Shown in pieces: positions 18,577 to 27,028 of a DNA stretch of 64,000 bases. Within the stretch, counting starts at the first letter, position 1. Each line of letters opens with the position of its first letter. The position numbers were made by a program, and so were the translations under genes. The notes under the pieces were generated by a model. It had not been told where the DNA came from and searched no databases. It worked only from the letters and a program-made list of their open reading frames with translations. Origin of the DNA: Streptomonospora nanhaiensis (lineage in GTDB: Bacteria > Actinomycetota > Actinomycetes > Streptosporangiales > Streptosporangiaceae); NCBI RefSeq assembly GCF_013410565.1, contig NZ_JACCFO010000001.1:4402001-4466000 (forward strand). The letters run 5' to 3'.

Positions 18577-18655
18577 CCCCGCACTGATCACCGGCCGGGC
18601 GGCGCCGCATCCGGGGTGCGCGCCGCCGCCCGCCGCTGGAAAGGGACGAACGCTG

Positions 18656-19522
18656 ATGAGCGCACAGATTCTGGACGGCAAGGCCACGGCGGCGGCGATC
18701 CGCGCCGAACTGGTGGACCGGGTGGCGGCGCTGCGGGCCCGGGGGATCGCGCCCGGACTGGGCACGGTGCTGGTGGGCGACGACCCCGGCAGCCACTCCT
18801 ACGTGGCGGGCAAGCACCGCGACTGCGCCGAGGTGGGCATCGAGAGCATCCGCCGGGACCTGCCGGCCGACGCCACCCAGGTGCAGGTGGAGGGCGTGGT
18901 GGCCGACCTCAACGCCGACCCCGCCTGCACCGGCTACATCGTGCAGCTGCCGCTGCCGCGCGGCCTGGACGAGAACCGGATCCTGGGGCTGATCGACCCC
19001 GGCAAGGACGCCGACGGCCTGCAGCCGGTCAACCTCGGCAAGCTCGTGCTGATGGAGCAGGCGCCGCTGCCGTGCACGCCGCGCGGGATCGTGGAGCTGC
19101 TGCGCCGCTACGACGTCCCGCTCAAGGGCGCCGACGTGGTCGTGGTGGGCCGCGGGGTGACCGTGGGCCGCCCGCTGGGGCTGCTGCTGACGCGGCGCAG
19201 CGAGAACGCCACGGTGACCCTGTGCCACACCGGCACCCGCGACCTGGCCGAGCACACCCGCCGCGCCGACATCGTGGTGGCCGGCGCCGGGGTGCCGGGG
19301 CTGATCACCAAGGACATGGTCAAGCCGGGCGCGGCCGTGCTGGACGTGGGCGTGACCCGCACCGAGGCCGGGCTGGTGGGCGACGTGGCGCCGGACGTGC
19401 GCGAGGTGGCCGGCCACGTGGCGCCCAACCCCGGCGGGGTGGGGCCGATGACGCGGGCCATGCTGCTGGTGAACGTCGTGGAGGCCGCCGAGCGCATGGC
19501 GGGGATCGCTCCCGCCGGCTGA
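18656..19522 (+). CDS. folD: Methylenetetrahydrofolate dehydrogenase/cyclohydrolase
   Basis: 288 residues. [15 protein letters not shown] holds the catalytic Lys, [13 protein letters not shown] and [13 protein letters not shown] the folate site, and [17 protein letters not shown] the NADP Rossmann motif; the usual PCTPxG is [10 protein letters not shown]. It interconverts 5,10-methylene- and 10-formyl-THF, the cofactor used by PurN and PurH just upstream. AAAGGGA precedes the ATG. The 79-bp gap to purH allows co-transcription. Confidence 0.96.
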   Translation: MSAQILDGKATAAAIRAELVDRVAALRARGIAPGLGTVLVGDDPGSHSYVAGKHRDCAEVGIESIRRDLPADATQVQVEGVVADLNADPACTGYIVQLPLPRGLDENRILGLIDPGKDADGLQPVNLGKLVLMEQAPLPCTPRGIVELLRRYDVPLKGADVVVVGRGVTVGRPLGLLLTRRSENATVTLCHTGTRDLAEHTRRADIVVAGAGVPGLITKDMVKPGAAVLDVGVTRTEAGLVGDVAPDVREVAGHVAPNPGGVGPMTRAMLLVNVVEAAERMAGIAPAG

Positions 19523-19523
19523 G

Positions 19524-19549
19524 CCGGGCGCGGACCGCGCGGCGCCCGG
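19524..19549 (+). terminator. Hairpin after folD
   Basis: CCGGGCGC and GCGCCCGG form a perfect 8-bp stem directly after the folD stop. Confidence 0.55.
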
Positions 19550-19609
19550 AGGCGGTGCGGGTACGCGGTGCCGCGCGGGCGTGCGGCGGGGACGCGGGGG
19601 ATTCGCCGA

Positions 19610-19632
19610 GGGGCCTCACGCGCCGAGGCCCC
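19610..19632 (-). terminator. Hairpin after FHA regulator gene
   Basis: GGGGCCT-N9-AGGCCCC, a 7-bp stem 8 bases beyond the stop of the leftward FHA gene. Confidence 0.5.
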
Positions 19633-19639
19633 CGGCGGG

Positions 19640-20245
19640 TCAGCTCGCCTTGCGTTCGCGGTCGAAGACCGGCATGGGGCGGACCAGCCCCAGGGCCACG
19701 ACCTCGTTGGCAAGGCGGGTGCGGCGGTTGGCCCCCTCGGGGACCCGGAACTTCTGGTACAGGCGGAGGAGATGCTGCTTGACCGCGGCTTCGGTGACGA
19801 CCAGGTCCTCGGCGATCTCGCGCGCGGTGGCGGGGGAGACGAAGGCCTCTTCGGAGAGAGCGGGGCGGCAGAGCGACGTCAGGACGTCAAGCTCCCTCCG
19901 GGTGAGTTCGGGTGCGGCCCCCTTGCGCAGCTCCACGTCGGGATTCAGCTCTTCCCGGGGGAGGCCGCCGATCTTGCAGCGCGCGCTGCCGAAGCTGAGG
20001 ACATCGCCTTCGTCGAGCACCCGGCGCGCTATGGGGCGCCCGTTGACACGGGTGCCGTTGCGCGACAGGCCGAGGTCGACCGCGTACACGTAGGGCCCGC
20101 GGCGCACGAGTTCGGCGTGGAGCCGCGACACGCTGGGGTCGCCGAGGCGGATGTCGACCCCTTCTCCGCGTCCGACCGTGGTGACCTCAGGTTGCAGCTG
20201 GTGGATGTCCCCGCTCTCCTCGACCCGCAGATATGGCCCGTCCAC
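19640..20245 (-). CDS. FHA-domain protein with C-terminal DNA-binding helix-turn-helix
   Basis: 201 residues from GTG 20245, backed by GGGAGG 7 bases upstream; frames starting further out lack a ribosome site. Residues ~10-95 form an FHA phosphothreonine-binding domain (TVGRGEGVDIRLGDPSVSRLHAEL; LSRNGTRVNGRPI). Residues ~120-195 form a helix-turn-helix (ELTRRELDVLTSL; AREIAEDLVVTEAAVKQHLLRLYQKF) like the LuxR/GerE or sigma-4 type. A phospho-protein, probably from a Ser/Thr kinase, may control its DNA binding (inference). The target is not evident; folD is convergent. Confidence 0.82.
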   Translation of the reverse strand: MDGPYLRVEESGDIHQLQPEVTTVGRGEGVDIRLGDPSVSRLHAELVRRGPYVYAVDLGLSRNGTRVNGRPIARRVLDEGDVLSFGSARCKIGGLPREELNPDVELRKGAAPELTRRELDVLTSLCRPALSEEAFVSPATAREIAEDLVVTEAAVKQHLLRLYQKFRVPEGANRRTRLANEVVALGLVRPMPVFDRERKAS

Positions 20246-20780
20246 GGTTGTTCCTCCCAGTGTTGGGCGCGGCCGATGAGGGAGTGCACGGCGGTGCGTG
20301 GACGGGCGCCTCGCAGTCGGGGTGGATCGGTCGATGGACGTGGGCTGAGTGGGGTTCATTGGGGGCAGTCCTCGCTCACCGTGGCACTCATCTCTTCACT
20401 GGTTACCCGGGCGGTACCGGTTCTACGCGCTTACTCCGCCGTTAGACCCCTATCTCGGGAGGTTTACGGGCTTTTCCGGATATCGGGCGCACCGGAACGC
20501 GCGCCGCTGCGGACCGATTCACCAGGGCGCCGCGCGGGGCCCGATCCGGGGTATAGGGCGGGGGCCGGGCGGCGCGCGGCGCGCGCGGGTGCCCGCGGTC
20601 ACTACACTGGCTGCGTCCTTGGCCGCACACGCGGCCGAGCCGACCGCGGCCACGCCGGCCGCTCCCGTCACGCGCCTCGCGGTTGCGGTCGCGCCCGTCC
20701 GCAACCGGCCGGGCGCCGCGCCGGGGCGGGCCGGCGCACACAGGGCCGGGCGGCGCAGGTGCGCTAGCGTGGGGTTGACG
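20246..20780. other. Spacer between FHA regulator and DUF3017 gene
   Basis: No gene is convincing. The FHA-proximal half is less GC-rich (about 20340-20480) and probably holds the leftward promoter. TACACT near 20604 could be a -10 element for the rightward gene. Confidence 0.35.
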
Positions 20781-21155
20781 GTGAGCCAGAACACGGTGGA
20801 GGAAGCGGTCGCAGCCAAGTCGCGCTCGCCCGAGGACCCGCCCGAGTCCGCGGCGGGCGAGCCGCAGCAGGAGCCCGCCGAGGCGCAGGTGCCGGGCTGG
20901 CTGGCCCAGGTGCCCTACTTCCTGGTGCTCGCCACCATGTCGGCGGGCATCGTGATCGTGGCCGCCGCCTACTTCAAGCGGGGGCCCGCGCTGATCGCGG
21001 GCGCGCTGCTGCTGGCCGCGGTGTTCCGCGCGGTGCTGCCGCCCGAGCGCATCGGCATGCTGGCGGTGCGCCGCCGCTGGATCGACATCGCCACCTACAC
21101 GGGCCTGGCCGTGGCGCTCATCGTGCTCGCATGGGTGGCGCCTCAGCTGTCCTAG
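20781..21155 (+). CDS. DUF3017-like three-helix membrane protein
   Basis: 124 residues from GTG 20781 (a TTG at 20775 is possible). The first ~45 residues are acidic and Pro-rich. Three hydrophobic helices follow (VPYFLVLATMSAGIVIVAAAYF; PALIAGALLLAAVFRAVL; IATYTGLAVALIVLAWVA), with PPERIGMLAVRRRWID between the second and third. This layout and its location after folD match the actinobacterial DUF3017 family. Function unknown. Confidence 0.78.
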   Translation: MSQNTVEEAVAAKSRSPEDPPESAAGEPQQEPAEAQVPGWLAQVPYFLVLATMSAGIVIVAAAYFKRGPALIAGALLLAAVFRAVLPPERIGMLAVRRRWIDIATYTGLAVALIVLAWVAPQLS

Positions 21156-21170
21156 CGGGCGTCTAATAAG

Positions 21171-21182
21171 CTTGATATCGAG
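21171..21182. promoter_or_regulatory. Near-palindrome in an AT-rich patch upstream of icd
   Basis: CTTGATATCGAG is palindromic except for one base pair, inside an unusually AT-rich patch (21160-21190) of the 273-bp leader of the isocitrate dehydrogenase gene. A regulator site is likely; I cannot name the regulator. Confidence 0.4.
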
Positions 21183-21428
21183 ATACCGCAGCGTTGGACC
21201 GGCGACGGCCACCGCCCCGCGGACCGCACCGGCCGCAGCCACGCACCGGGGCCGGGCACCGGGCGGGCCAGGGCTCTGCGGCGGGCTCACGAGGTCAGTC
21301 GCGGACGCACCGGCCTCACCGCGGGCACCCGCGCGGCCCTGTGCCGCGCACTCGCGGCGGGACCGGTGGGCCCCGGCGGCCTTCAGCCACACGACGGCTT
21401 TGCCGAGACGAAGGGACAGCCACCAGCC

Positions 21429-22646
21429 ATGGCCAAAATCAAGGTTGAGAATCCCGTAGTAGAGCTTGACGGCGATGAGATGACCCGGATCATCTGGTCC
21501 TTCATCAAGGAGCGGCTGATCCTGCCCTACCTCGACGTCGACCTGAAGTACTACGACCTCGGCATCGAGGAGCGCGACCGCACCGACGACCAGATCACGG
21601 TCGACGCCGCCAACGCCATCAAGCAGTACGGCGTGGGCGTGAAGTGCGCCACCATCACCCCCGACGAGGCCCGCGTCGAGGAGTTCGGCCTGAAGAAGAT
21701 GTGGCGGTCGCCCAACGGCACCATCCGCAACATCCTGGGCGGCGTGGTGTTCCGCGAGCCGATCATCTGCCAGAACGTGCCGCGCCTGGTGCCGGGCTGG
21801 ACCAAGCCGATCATCATCGGCCGCCACGCCCACGGCGACCAGTACAAGGCCAGCGACTTCAAGGTCCCCGGCCCCGGCACGGTCACCATCACCTACACCC
21901 CCGAGGACGGCGGCGAGCCCATCGAGCTGGAGGTCGCCAACTTCCCCGAGGGCGGCGGCGTGGCCCTGGGCATGTACAACTACCGCAAGTCCATCGAGGA
22001 CTTCGCGCGCGCCAGCTTCAACTACGGCCTGGACCGCGGCTACCCGGTCTACATGTCCACCAAGAACACGATCCTCAAGGCCTACGACGGCATGTTCAAG
22101 GACGTGTTCGCCGAGATCTTCGAGGCCGAGTTCAAGGAGCGCTTCGACGCCGCCGGCCTCACCTACGAGCACCGGCTGATTGACGACATGGTCGCCGCCG
22201 CCCTGAAGTGGGAGGGCGGCTACGTCTGGGCCTGCAAGAACTACGACGGCGACGTGCAGTCCGACACCGTGGCGCAGGGCTTCGGCTCGCTGGGCCTGAT
22301 GACCTCGGTGCTGCGCACCGCCGACGGCCGCACCGTGGAGGCCGAGGCCGCCCACGGCACCGTCACCCGGCACTTCCGCCAGCACCAGCAGGGCAAGCCC
22401 ACCTCCACCAACCCGATCGCCTCCATCTTCGCCTGGACGCGCGGGCTGGAGCACCGGGGCAAGCTCGACAACACCCCGGCGGTCGTGGAGTTCGCCACCA
22501 CCCTGGAGAAGGTCGTCATCGACACCGTCGAGGGCGGGCAGATGACCAAGGACCTCGCGCTGCTGGTCGGCGGCGACCAGGAATGGCTCACCACCGAGCA
22601 GTTCCTGGCGGCGCTGGACGAGAACCTGCAGAAGCGCCTGGCCTAG
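21429..22646 (+). CDS. icd: NADP-dependent isocitrate dehydrogenase
   Basis: 405 residues, matching the dimeric, eukaryote-like IDH clade rather than the monomeric type. [23 protein letters not shown] is the typical start, [11 protein letters not shown] binds isocitrate, [17 protein letters not shown] and [13 protein letters not shown] follow, and [14 protein letters not shown] is near the cofactor site. It makes 2-oxoglutarate and NADPH. It has a 270-base leader with an operator-like near-palindrome and a perfect hairpin terminator after it. Confidence 0.96.
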   Translation: MAKIKVENPVVELDGDEMTRIIWSFIKERLILPYLDVDLKYYDLGIEERDRTDDQITVDAANAIKQYGVGVKCATITPDEARVEEFGLKKMWRSPNGTIRNILGGVVFREPIICQNVPRLVPGWTKPIIIGRHAHGDQYKASDFKVPGPGTVTITYTPEDGGEPIELEVANFPEGGGVALGMYNYRKSIEDFARASFNYGLDRGYPVYMSTKNTILKAYDGMFKDVFAEIFEAEFKERFDAAGLTYEHRLIDDMVAAALKWEGGYVWACKNYDGDVQSDTVAQGFGSLGLMTSVLRTADGRTVEAEAAHGTVTRHFRQHQQGKPTSTNPIASIFAWTRGLEHRGKLDNTPAVVEFATTLEKVVIDTVEGGQMTKDLALLVGGDQEWLTTEQFLAALDENLQKRLA

Positions 22647-22677
22647 TCCCGGGCCGCCGCAAGCGGCCACGCACCAC

Positions 22678-22715
22678 CGGCCCCGGCCGCCGCCCCCGCG
22701 CGGCGGCCGGGGCCG
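22678..22715 (+). terminator. icd terminator
   Basis: CGGCCCCGGCCGCCGC and its exact complement form a 16-bp stem with a CCCCGC loop. Confidence 0.8.
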
Positions 22716-22855
22716 CGGCGTGCGCGGCCCCCGCCCGCCGGGGGCGGTGATTTCCGCCGTTCCCGCGCGAACCGCGTCCGGCGGATGCCATGATGGAGCA
22801 CGCGGGCACGGAGCGTGAACACCGCTGGTAGTGCGGCGTATCCCACTCTGTTGTG

Positions 22856-22887
22856 GTTCGCGTGTTTCGCGAACATTGCCCTATATT
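22856..22887 (+). promoter_or_regulatory. Promoter with operator for the small RNA
   Basis: GTTCGCG-tgttt-CGCGAAC (22856-22874) is a perfect 7-bp inverted repeat placed where a -35 element would be. TATATT (22882-22887) is a strong -10 candidate in otherwise GC-rich DNA. No consensus -35 is present, so activation or repression at the repeat is plausible. Confidence 0.5.
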
Positions 22888-22893
22888 GGAGTT

Positions 22894-23041
22894 ACCGCCA
22901 CCGGGGGGAAACCTCTGGAGGCGGGTGCGCGGCTCGGCCGCGCACCATAGGACGACGTGCCGGCCACGCGCCCGCTGGGGGGTAGGCGCGCGCGGTGCGG
23001 AACGTCAGGAAGGGGCCCGTCGCCTGCGGCGGGCCCCTTCC
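22894..23041 (+). ncRNA. Candidate structured small RNA (~150 nt)
   Basis: Between converging icd and the LCP gene, each with its own terminator, lies a third unit. After TATATT comes a helix CCGCC-a-CCGGGG / CTCTGG-a-GGCGG with a GGAAAC loop (22896-22923), directly abutting a second hairpin GGTGCGCGG-ctcgg-CCGCGCACC (22924-22946), then CGCGCC/GGCGCG (about 22967-22990). It ends in a 15-bp terminator stem at 23008-23041 with GGAAGGGGCCC/GGGCCCCTTCC arms and a T-containing tail. No reading frame fits. A 6S/Ms1-like regulatory RNA is one possibility, but I do not recognise a known family. Confidence 0.5.
23008..23041 (+). terminator. Terminator of the candidate small RNA
   Basis: GGAAGGGGCCC pairs perfectly with GGGCCCCTTCC, continued by 4 inner pairs around a CCTG loop and followed by ACTTTCCCGAATTT. 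It is separate from the LCP terminator at 23075. Confidence 0.75.
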
Positions 23042-23074
23042 ACTTTCCCGAATTTCCTTAAGCCTGTCCGGCCG

Positions 23075-23103
23075 GGGGCGGCGCGCGGTCCGCGCGCCGC
23101 CCC
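23075..23103 (-). terminator. LCP gene terminator
   Basis: GGGGCGGCGCGCG-gtc-CGCGCGCCGCCCC, a perfect 13-bp stem just past the LCP stop codon. Confidence 0.75.
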
Positions 23104-23107
23104 GCGG

Positions 23108-24346
23108 CTAGTCCTGCATGGCGCTCTCGGGGATCGGCTGCCCCTCCTGCATGGCGCCGAACATCTCCGCCGAGCGCGCCTCGTCCCACTGCACCACCGA
23201 TCCCACGCCGGGCAGGGTCGGCGTGGCGCCCACCGGCACCGCCGTGGTGGCGGGGTCGTCGCGCATGGCCAGCGCCATCCCGGCGAGGTCGCTGAGGTGG
23301 TCGCCCTCGTCCACCACGAAGGTGTCGGTGCCGTTGACCACCAGCGGGACCGAGCGGAACGGGTTGACGAGCGTGCCGGGCGAGGTCGCCTTGGACACCA
23401 GCGCGCTGAAGAACTCCCGCTGGCGCTGGATGCGGTCGAGGTCGGCCCGCGCCGAGGCGCGCGTGCGCACGTAGCCCAGCGCGGTGGCGCCGTCCATCTC
23501 CTGGCACCCGGCCTCGATGTCCAGGCCGGCCTTGGGGTCGACCATGGCCTCCTCGGGGCACATCTCCACGCCGCCCACGGCGTCGACGATGTCCACGAAC
23601 CCCGAGAACCCGATCTCGACGTAGTGGTCGATGTGCACCCCGCTGGCCTGCTCGAAGGTCTGCACCAGGGTGGTGGGCCCGCCGCCGAGGTCCTCGGCGA
23701 AGGCGGCGTTGATCTTGTTCTGGCCCAGGCCCGGGATCTCGACGTAGGAGTCGCGCGGCACGCTGATGATGGTGGGCCGGCCCGACTCCGGGACGTAGAG
23801 CACCATGATGGTGTCGGTGCGCTTGCCGGCGGCGTCGCCGGTGCGCAGGTTCTGCATGTCCTCGTCGGTCAGGCCCTCGCGGCTGTCGGAGCCCACGATC
23901 ATGTAGGTGGTGCCGGGCTGGTCCTCCAGCCGCCCCTCGTAGTCCAGGGCGGGCACCCGGTTCAGCCGGGAGTCGGCCCAGAAGTAGAACACGGCGGGCA
24001 CCAGCACCAAGACCACCAGGACGGTGACCAGGACGGTGCGGCGCCGGCGGCGCCGCTGCTCGCGGGCGCGCCGGGAGCGGCCCGAGCCGTCGTAGTCGCG
24101 CGGCGGGCCGTGGCGCCCGCGTCCCCCGCCCGAGGACGCCGAACGGCGCGCCGGGCGGTCGTCCTCGACCGGCGGGATGCGCCGCGTGGGCCCCGCCCCG
24201 CTCGGCGCCGACCGGCGGGGCGGCTCCGGCCGGAAGAGCTTCTCGATCTCGTCGGCCCCGCCCCCCGGAGGCCGGCGGAACACGCCGGTGCGGTCGGCGT
24301 CGTCCGCCGACCCTCCCCGGCCGCGTCCGTGTGGCCCGTCAACCAT
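23108..24346 (-). CDS. LCP-family (LytR-CpsA-Psr) cell-wall glycopolymer ligase
   Basis: 412 residues. A long Arg/Pro/Gly-rich cytoplasmic region (~1-105) is followed by one membrane helix (TVLVTVLVVLVLVPAVFYFW) and an extracellular LCP domain with its polyprenyl-phosphate residues: GSDSREG, RTDTIMVLYV, SVPRDSYVEI and NKINAAFAEDLGG. The family transfers teichoic acid-like or arabinogalactan-like polymers from a lipid carrier to peptidoglycan. ATG 24346 has no ribosome site of its own; a short upstream frame overlaps it and may couple translation. Confidence 0.92.
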   Translation of the reverse strand: MVDGPHGRGRGGSADDADRTGVFRRPPGGGADEIEKLFRPEPPRRSAPSGAGPTRRIPPVEDDRPARRSASSGGGRGRHGPPRDYDGSGRSRRAREQRRRRRRTVLVTVLVVLVLVPAVFYFWADSRLNRVPALDYEGRLEDQPGTTYMIVGSDSREGLTDEDMQNLRTGDAAGKRTDTIMVLYVPESGRPTIISVPRDSYVEIPGLGQNKINAAFAEDLGGGPTTLVQTFEQASGVHIDHYVEIGFSGFVDIVDAVGGVEMCPEEAMVDPKAGLDIEAGCQEMDGATALGYVRTRASARADLDRIQRQREFFSALVSKATSPGTLVNPFRSVPLVVNGTDTFVVDEGDHLSDLAGMALAMRDDPATTAVPVGATPTLPGVGSVVQWDEARSAEMFGAMQEGQPIPESAMQD

Positions 24347-24392
24347 GGCTTCGGTCGCCCATCTGCGATGTCACCGCGTCGTTGGCTAGCAC
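24339..24392 (-). CDS. Possible 17-codon upstream frame coupled to the LCP gene
   Basis: GTG 24392 follows AAGGGGGG by 8 bases and encodes MLANDAVTSQMGDRSHG, ending in a TGA that overlaps the first codons of the LCP gene (CATGGTTGA). The LCP ATG itself lacks a Shine-Dalgarno sequence, so ribosomes finishing this frame may restart on it. No homologue is known to me. Confidence 0.4.
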   Translation of the reverse strand: MLANDAVTSQMGDRSHG

Positions 24393-24580
24393 TTGGCAGT
24401 CCCCCCTTACATCCGGTGGGACTCGCCACAGCCTAGCCAGGTTCCCGACGCGACCGGTCCGTGACGAAAACCGCCCCCGGCACCGCACCGCGCGCACCGC
24501 CCGCACCGAGGGGCGCCCGCGCCCCGGCCGCCCCGGCGCGGTGCGGCCGATCTCACGGCGCGCAGCCGCGCGCACACGGC

Positions 24581-24610
24581 GGGGCGGGCCGCCCGCGGGC
24601 GACCCGCCCC
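24581..24610 (-). terminator. gal operon terminator
   Basis: GGGGCGGG and CCCGCCCC enclose the 10-bp palindrome GCCCGCGGGC, 15 bases beyond the galK stop. Confidence 0.65.
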
Positions 24611-24625
24611 TTGTGCTGCGGGGTG

Positions 24626-25942
24626 TCAGCGCAGCCGGCGGGCGCCCGGCGAGGGCAGGGCGACGCGCTGGTCGGGCAGGGTCCAGCCGCGCGCGGCGAA
24701 CGCGTCGGCCACGGCGCGCTCGACCTCGGCCAGGCGGTCGTCCGGCACCAGGGCGATGGCGCTGCCGCCGAACCCGCCGCCGGTCATGCGGGCGCCCCGG
24801 GCGCCGGCGGCCACGGCGGTCTCCACGGCGAGGTCCAGTTCGGGGGTGGAGATCTCGAACTGGTCGCGCATGGACAGGTGGGAGGCGGTGAACAGGGCGC
24901 CGATGTCGCCCACGGCGCCGGCGCGCATGAGGCCCACGGCGGCGTTGACCCGGTGGATCTCGGTGACGACGTGGCGCACCCGGTCGGCCAGGACGGGGTC
25001 GTCCAGCCGGGGCAGGGCGGTGTTGAGGTCCTCGACGTCGCGCAGCGCGGGCACCCCCAGCGCGGCGGCGGCGCGCTCGCACTCGTCGCGGCGGACGGCG
25101 TAGCCGCTGGTGGAGTCCTTGAGCTGGTGCTCGACCTTGGTGTCCATGATGAGCAGCCGCAGCCCCGACTCCTTCAGCCCGAAGGGGACGTTGCTGCCCA
25201 GGCCGGTGCGGCAGTCGAGGAAGAGGGCGTGGCCCTCGGTGCAGCGCAGCGACGCGCTCTGGTCCAGGATCCCGGTGGGCGCGCCCACGTAGGCGTTCTC
25301 GGCGCGGCGGGCGATGGCGGCCATGGCCGGGCGGTCGGCGGCCAGGTCGAGCCCGTGGGCGTCGGCCAGGGCCAGCAGCACCGCGCACTCCAGGGCGGCC
25401 GAGGACGACAGCGCGGCGCCGATGGGCAGGTCGGAGTCGAGCACGATGCGCGCGCCCGCCCCGGGCGGCAGGTGGCCGGCCTCGCGGGCGGCCCAGAACA
25501 CCCCGGCCACGTAAGAGGCCCACCCGGTGACCGGGGACCGCGCGTCGAGGTCGGCGGTGGTGAAGCGGACGTCCTCGCCGGGGCGCTGGGCGCTGCGGAC
25601 CTCCACGGCGCCGTCGTCGGTGGGGGTCAGCGCCAGCATGACGCCCCAGGGCAGGGCCATGGGCAGCACCAGGCCGTCGTTGTAGTCGGTGTGCTCGCCC
25701 ATGAGGTTGACCCGGCCCGGCGCGTGCCACACGCCGGCGGGCGGTGCGCCGTGCGCCTCGGCGAACGCCTCGGCGAGGCGGTCGGGGGCGACCGTGCGGG
25801 GCTCCACCGCGGCGGCCGGTGCGCCGGCCGCGCCGGTGCCGTCGGCGGGGGCCTCCGGCCGTGCCGACGGTGAGTCGCCGGTCCGCCCCGCCGGGGCGGA
25901 GGCCGATGCGCGCCGGAACGGCGCGAGAAGTCGGTCGAACAC
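24626..25942 (-). CDS. galK: Galactokinase
   Basis: 438 residues, longer than usual owing to a ~50-residue Ala/Pro-rich N-terminal stretch. GHMP-kinase motifs are all present: PGRVNLMGEHTDYNDG (galactose recognition), PIGAALSSSAALECAVLLA (ATP loop) and ARMTGGGFGGSAIALV (motif 3). It phosphorylates galactose at C1 in the Leloir pathway. Last gene of galT-galE-galK; 96 bp separate it from galE. A start within the Ala/Pro-rich stretch cannot be excluded. Confidence 0.95.
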   Translation of the reverse strand: MFDRLLAPFRRASASAPAGRTGDSPSARPEAPADGTGAAGAPAAAVEPRTVAPDRLAEAFAEAHGAPPAGVWHAPGRVNLMGEHTDYNDGLVLPMALPWGVMLALTPTDDGAVEVRSAQRPGEDVRFTTADLDARSPVTGWASYVAGVFWAAREAGHLPPGAGARIVLDSDLPIGAALSSSAALECAVLLALADAHGLDLAADRPAMAAIARRAENAYVGAPTGILDQSASLRCTEGHALFLDCRTGLGSNVPFGLKESGLRLLIMDTKVEHQLKDSTSGYAVRRDECERAAAALGVPALRDVEDLNTALPRLDDPVLADRVRHVVTEIHRVNAAVGLMRAGAVGDIGALFTASHLSMRDQFEISTPELDLAVETAVAAGARGARMTGGGFGGSAIALVPDDRLAEVERAVADAFAARGWTLPDQRVALPSPGARRLR

Positions 25943-26038
25943 GCTTGTACGCTCCTCGCTGGTCGGCGGGTGCCGGCGGGGCCGGACCTGTGGGCGCCCG
26001 GTGCCCGGCGCCCGCTGAAGGTGGCCGGTGGGTCCGCG

Positions 26039-27028
26039 CTAGGCGCGGCCGCCCGCCCCGGCGGCCGGGCCGGGGTGGGCGGTGTGGAAGGTCCAGGCGT
26101 CGGAGACGATCTCGCGCAGCCCGGGGCGGCGCGGGACCCACCCCAGTTCGGCGCGGGCGCGCTCGCTGGAGGCCACCAGGGCGGCGGGGTCGCCCGCGCG
26201 GCGGCCGGCCGCCGCGACCGGGATGGGGTGGCCGGTGACCTCGCGGCACACCTCGATGACCTCGCGGACCGAGAACCCGGTGCCGTTGCCGAGGTTGAAG
26301 ACCCGGTGCTCGCCCGGGCGGCAGTGGTCCAGCGCCAGCAGGTGGGCCTCGGCGAGGTCGGCGACGTGGATGTAGTCGCGCACGCAGGTGCCGTCGGGCG
26401 TGGGGTAGTCGGAGCCGTAGACCGACACCGACTCCCGGCGGCCCTGGGCCACCTGGAGCACGATCGGGATGAGGTGGGTCTCGGTGGTGTGGCGCTCGCC
26501 CAGCCCGGCGTAGGCGCCGGCGACGTTGAAGTAGCGCAGGCTCACCGCGCCGATGCCGTGCATGCGCGCGTGCTCGGTGAGGGCGGCGTCGATGGCGGCC
26601 TTGGTGGCGCCGTAGGGGTTGCCCGGGCGCACCGGGGCGTCCTCGGGGATGGGCACGGTCTCGGGCTCGCCGTAGACGGCGGCGGTGGAGGAGAACACGA
26701 TGCGCCCCACCCCGCACACCCGCATGGCCTCCAGGAGCGCCAGGGAGCAGCCGACGTTGCCGTCCCAGTAGCGGTCGGGGTGGGCCACCGACTCCGGCAC
26801 CACGGAGCGGGCCGCGAAGTGCAGCACGGCCTCGGTGCCCTGCTCGGCCATGACCGCCTGGGCGTGCTCGCGGATGCCGCCCTCGACCAGCCGGGCGCCC
26901 TTGGGCACGGCGTCGGCGTGGCCGGTGGACAGGTCGTCGAGGACGACGACGTCGTGGCCGGCTTCGACGAGCTGCGCGGCGACCACGCTGCCGATGTATC
27001 CGGCGCCTCCCGTGACCAGGACTCTCAC
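26039..27028 (-). CDS. galE: UDP-glucose 4-epimerase
   Basis: 329 residues from GTG 27028 with AAGGAG 7 bases before it. TGGAGYIGSVV binds NAD, SSTAAVYGEPE carries the catalytic Ser, and NPYGATKAAID the Tyr-x3-Lys. YFNVAGAYAGLGE and TRDYIHV-like CVRDYIHVADLAEAH complete an extended SDR epimerase. It overlaps the galT stop by 4 bases (GTGA), proving translational coupling in the operon. Confidence 0.96.
   Translation of the reverse strand: MRVLVTGGAGYIGSVVAAQLVEAGHDVVVLDDLSTGHADAVPKGARLVEGGIREHAQAVMAEQGTEAVLHFAARSVVPESVAHPDRYWDGNVGCSLALLEAMRVCGVGRIVFSSTAAVYGEPETVPIPEDAPVRPGNPYGATKAAIDAALTEHARMHGIGAVSLRYFNVAGAYAGLGERHTTETHLIPIVLQVAQGRRESVSVYGSDYPTPDGTCVRDYIHVADLAEAHLLALDHCRPGEHRVFNLGNGTGFSVREVIEVCREVTGHPIPVAAAGRRAGDPAALVASSERARAELGWVPRRPGLREIVSDAWTFHTAHPGPAAGAGGRA

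Noticed and set aside
21166-21181. ATAAGCTTGATATCGA, identical to a stretch of a common cloning-vector polylinker
   Set aside because: Only 16 bases match; both flanks diverge at once and the site lies between intact chromosomal genes, so contamination is unlikely. Treated as a regulatory near-palindrome.
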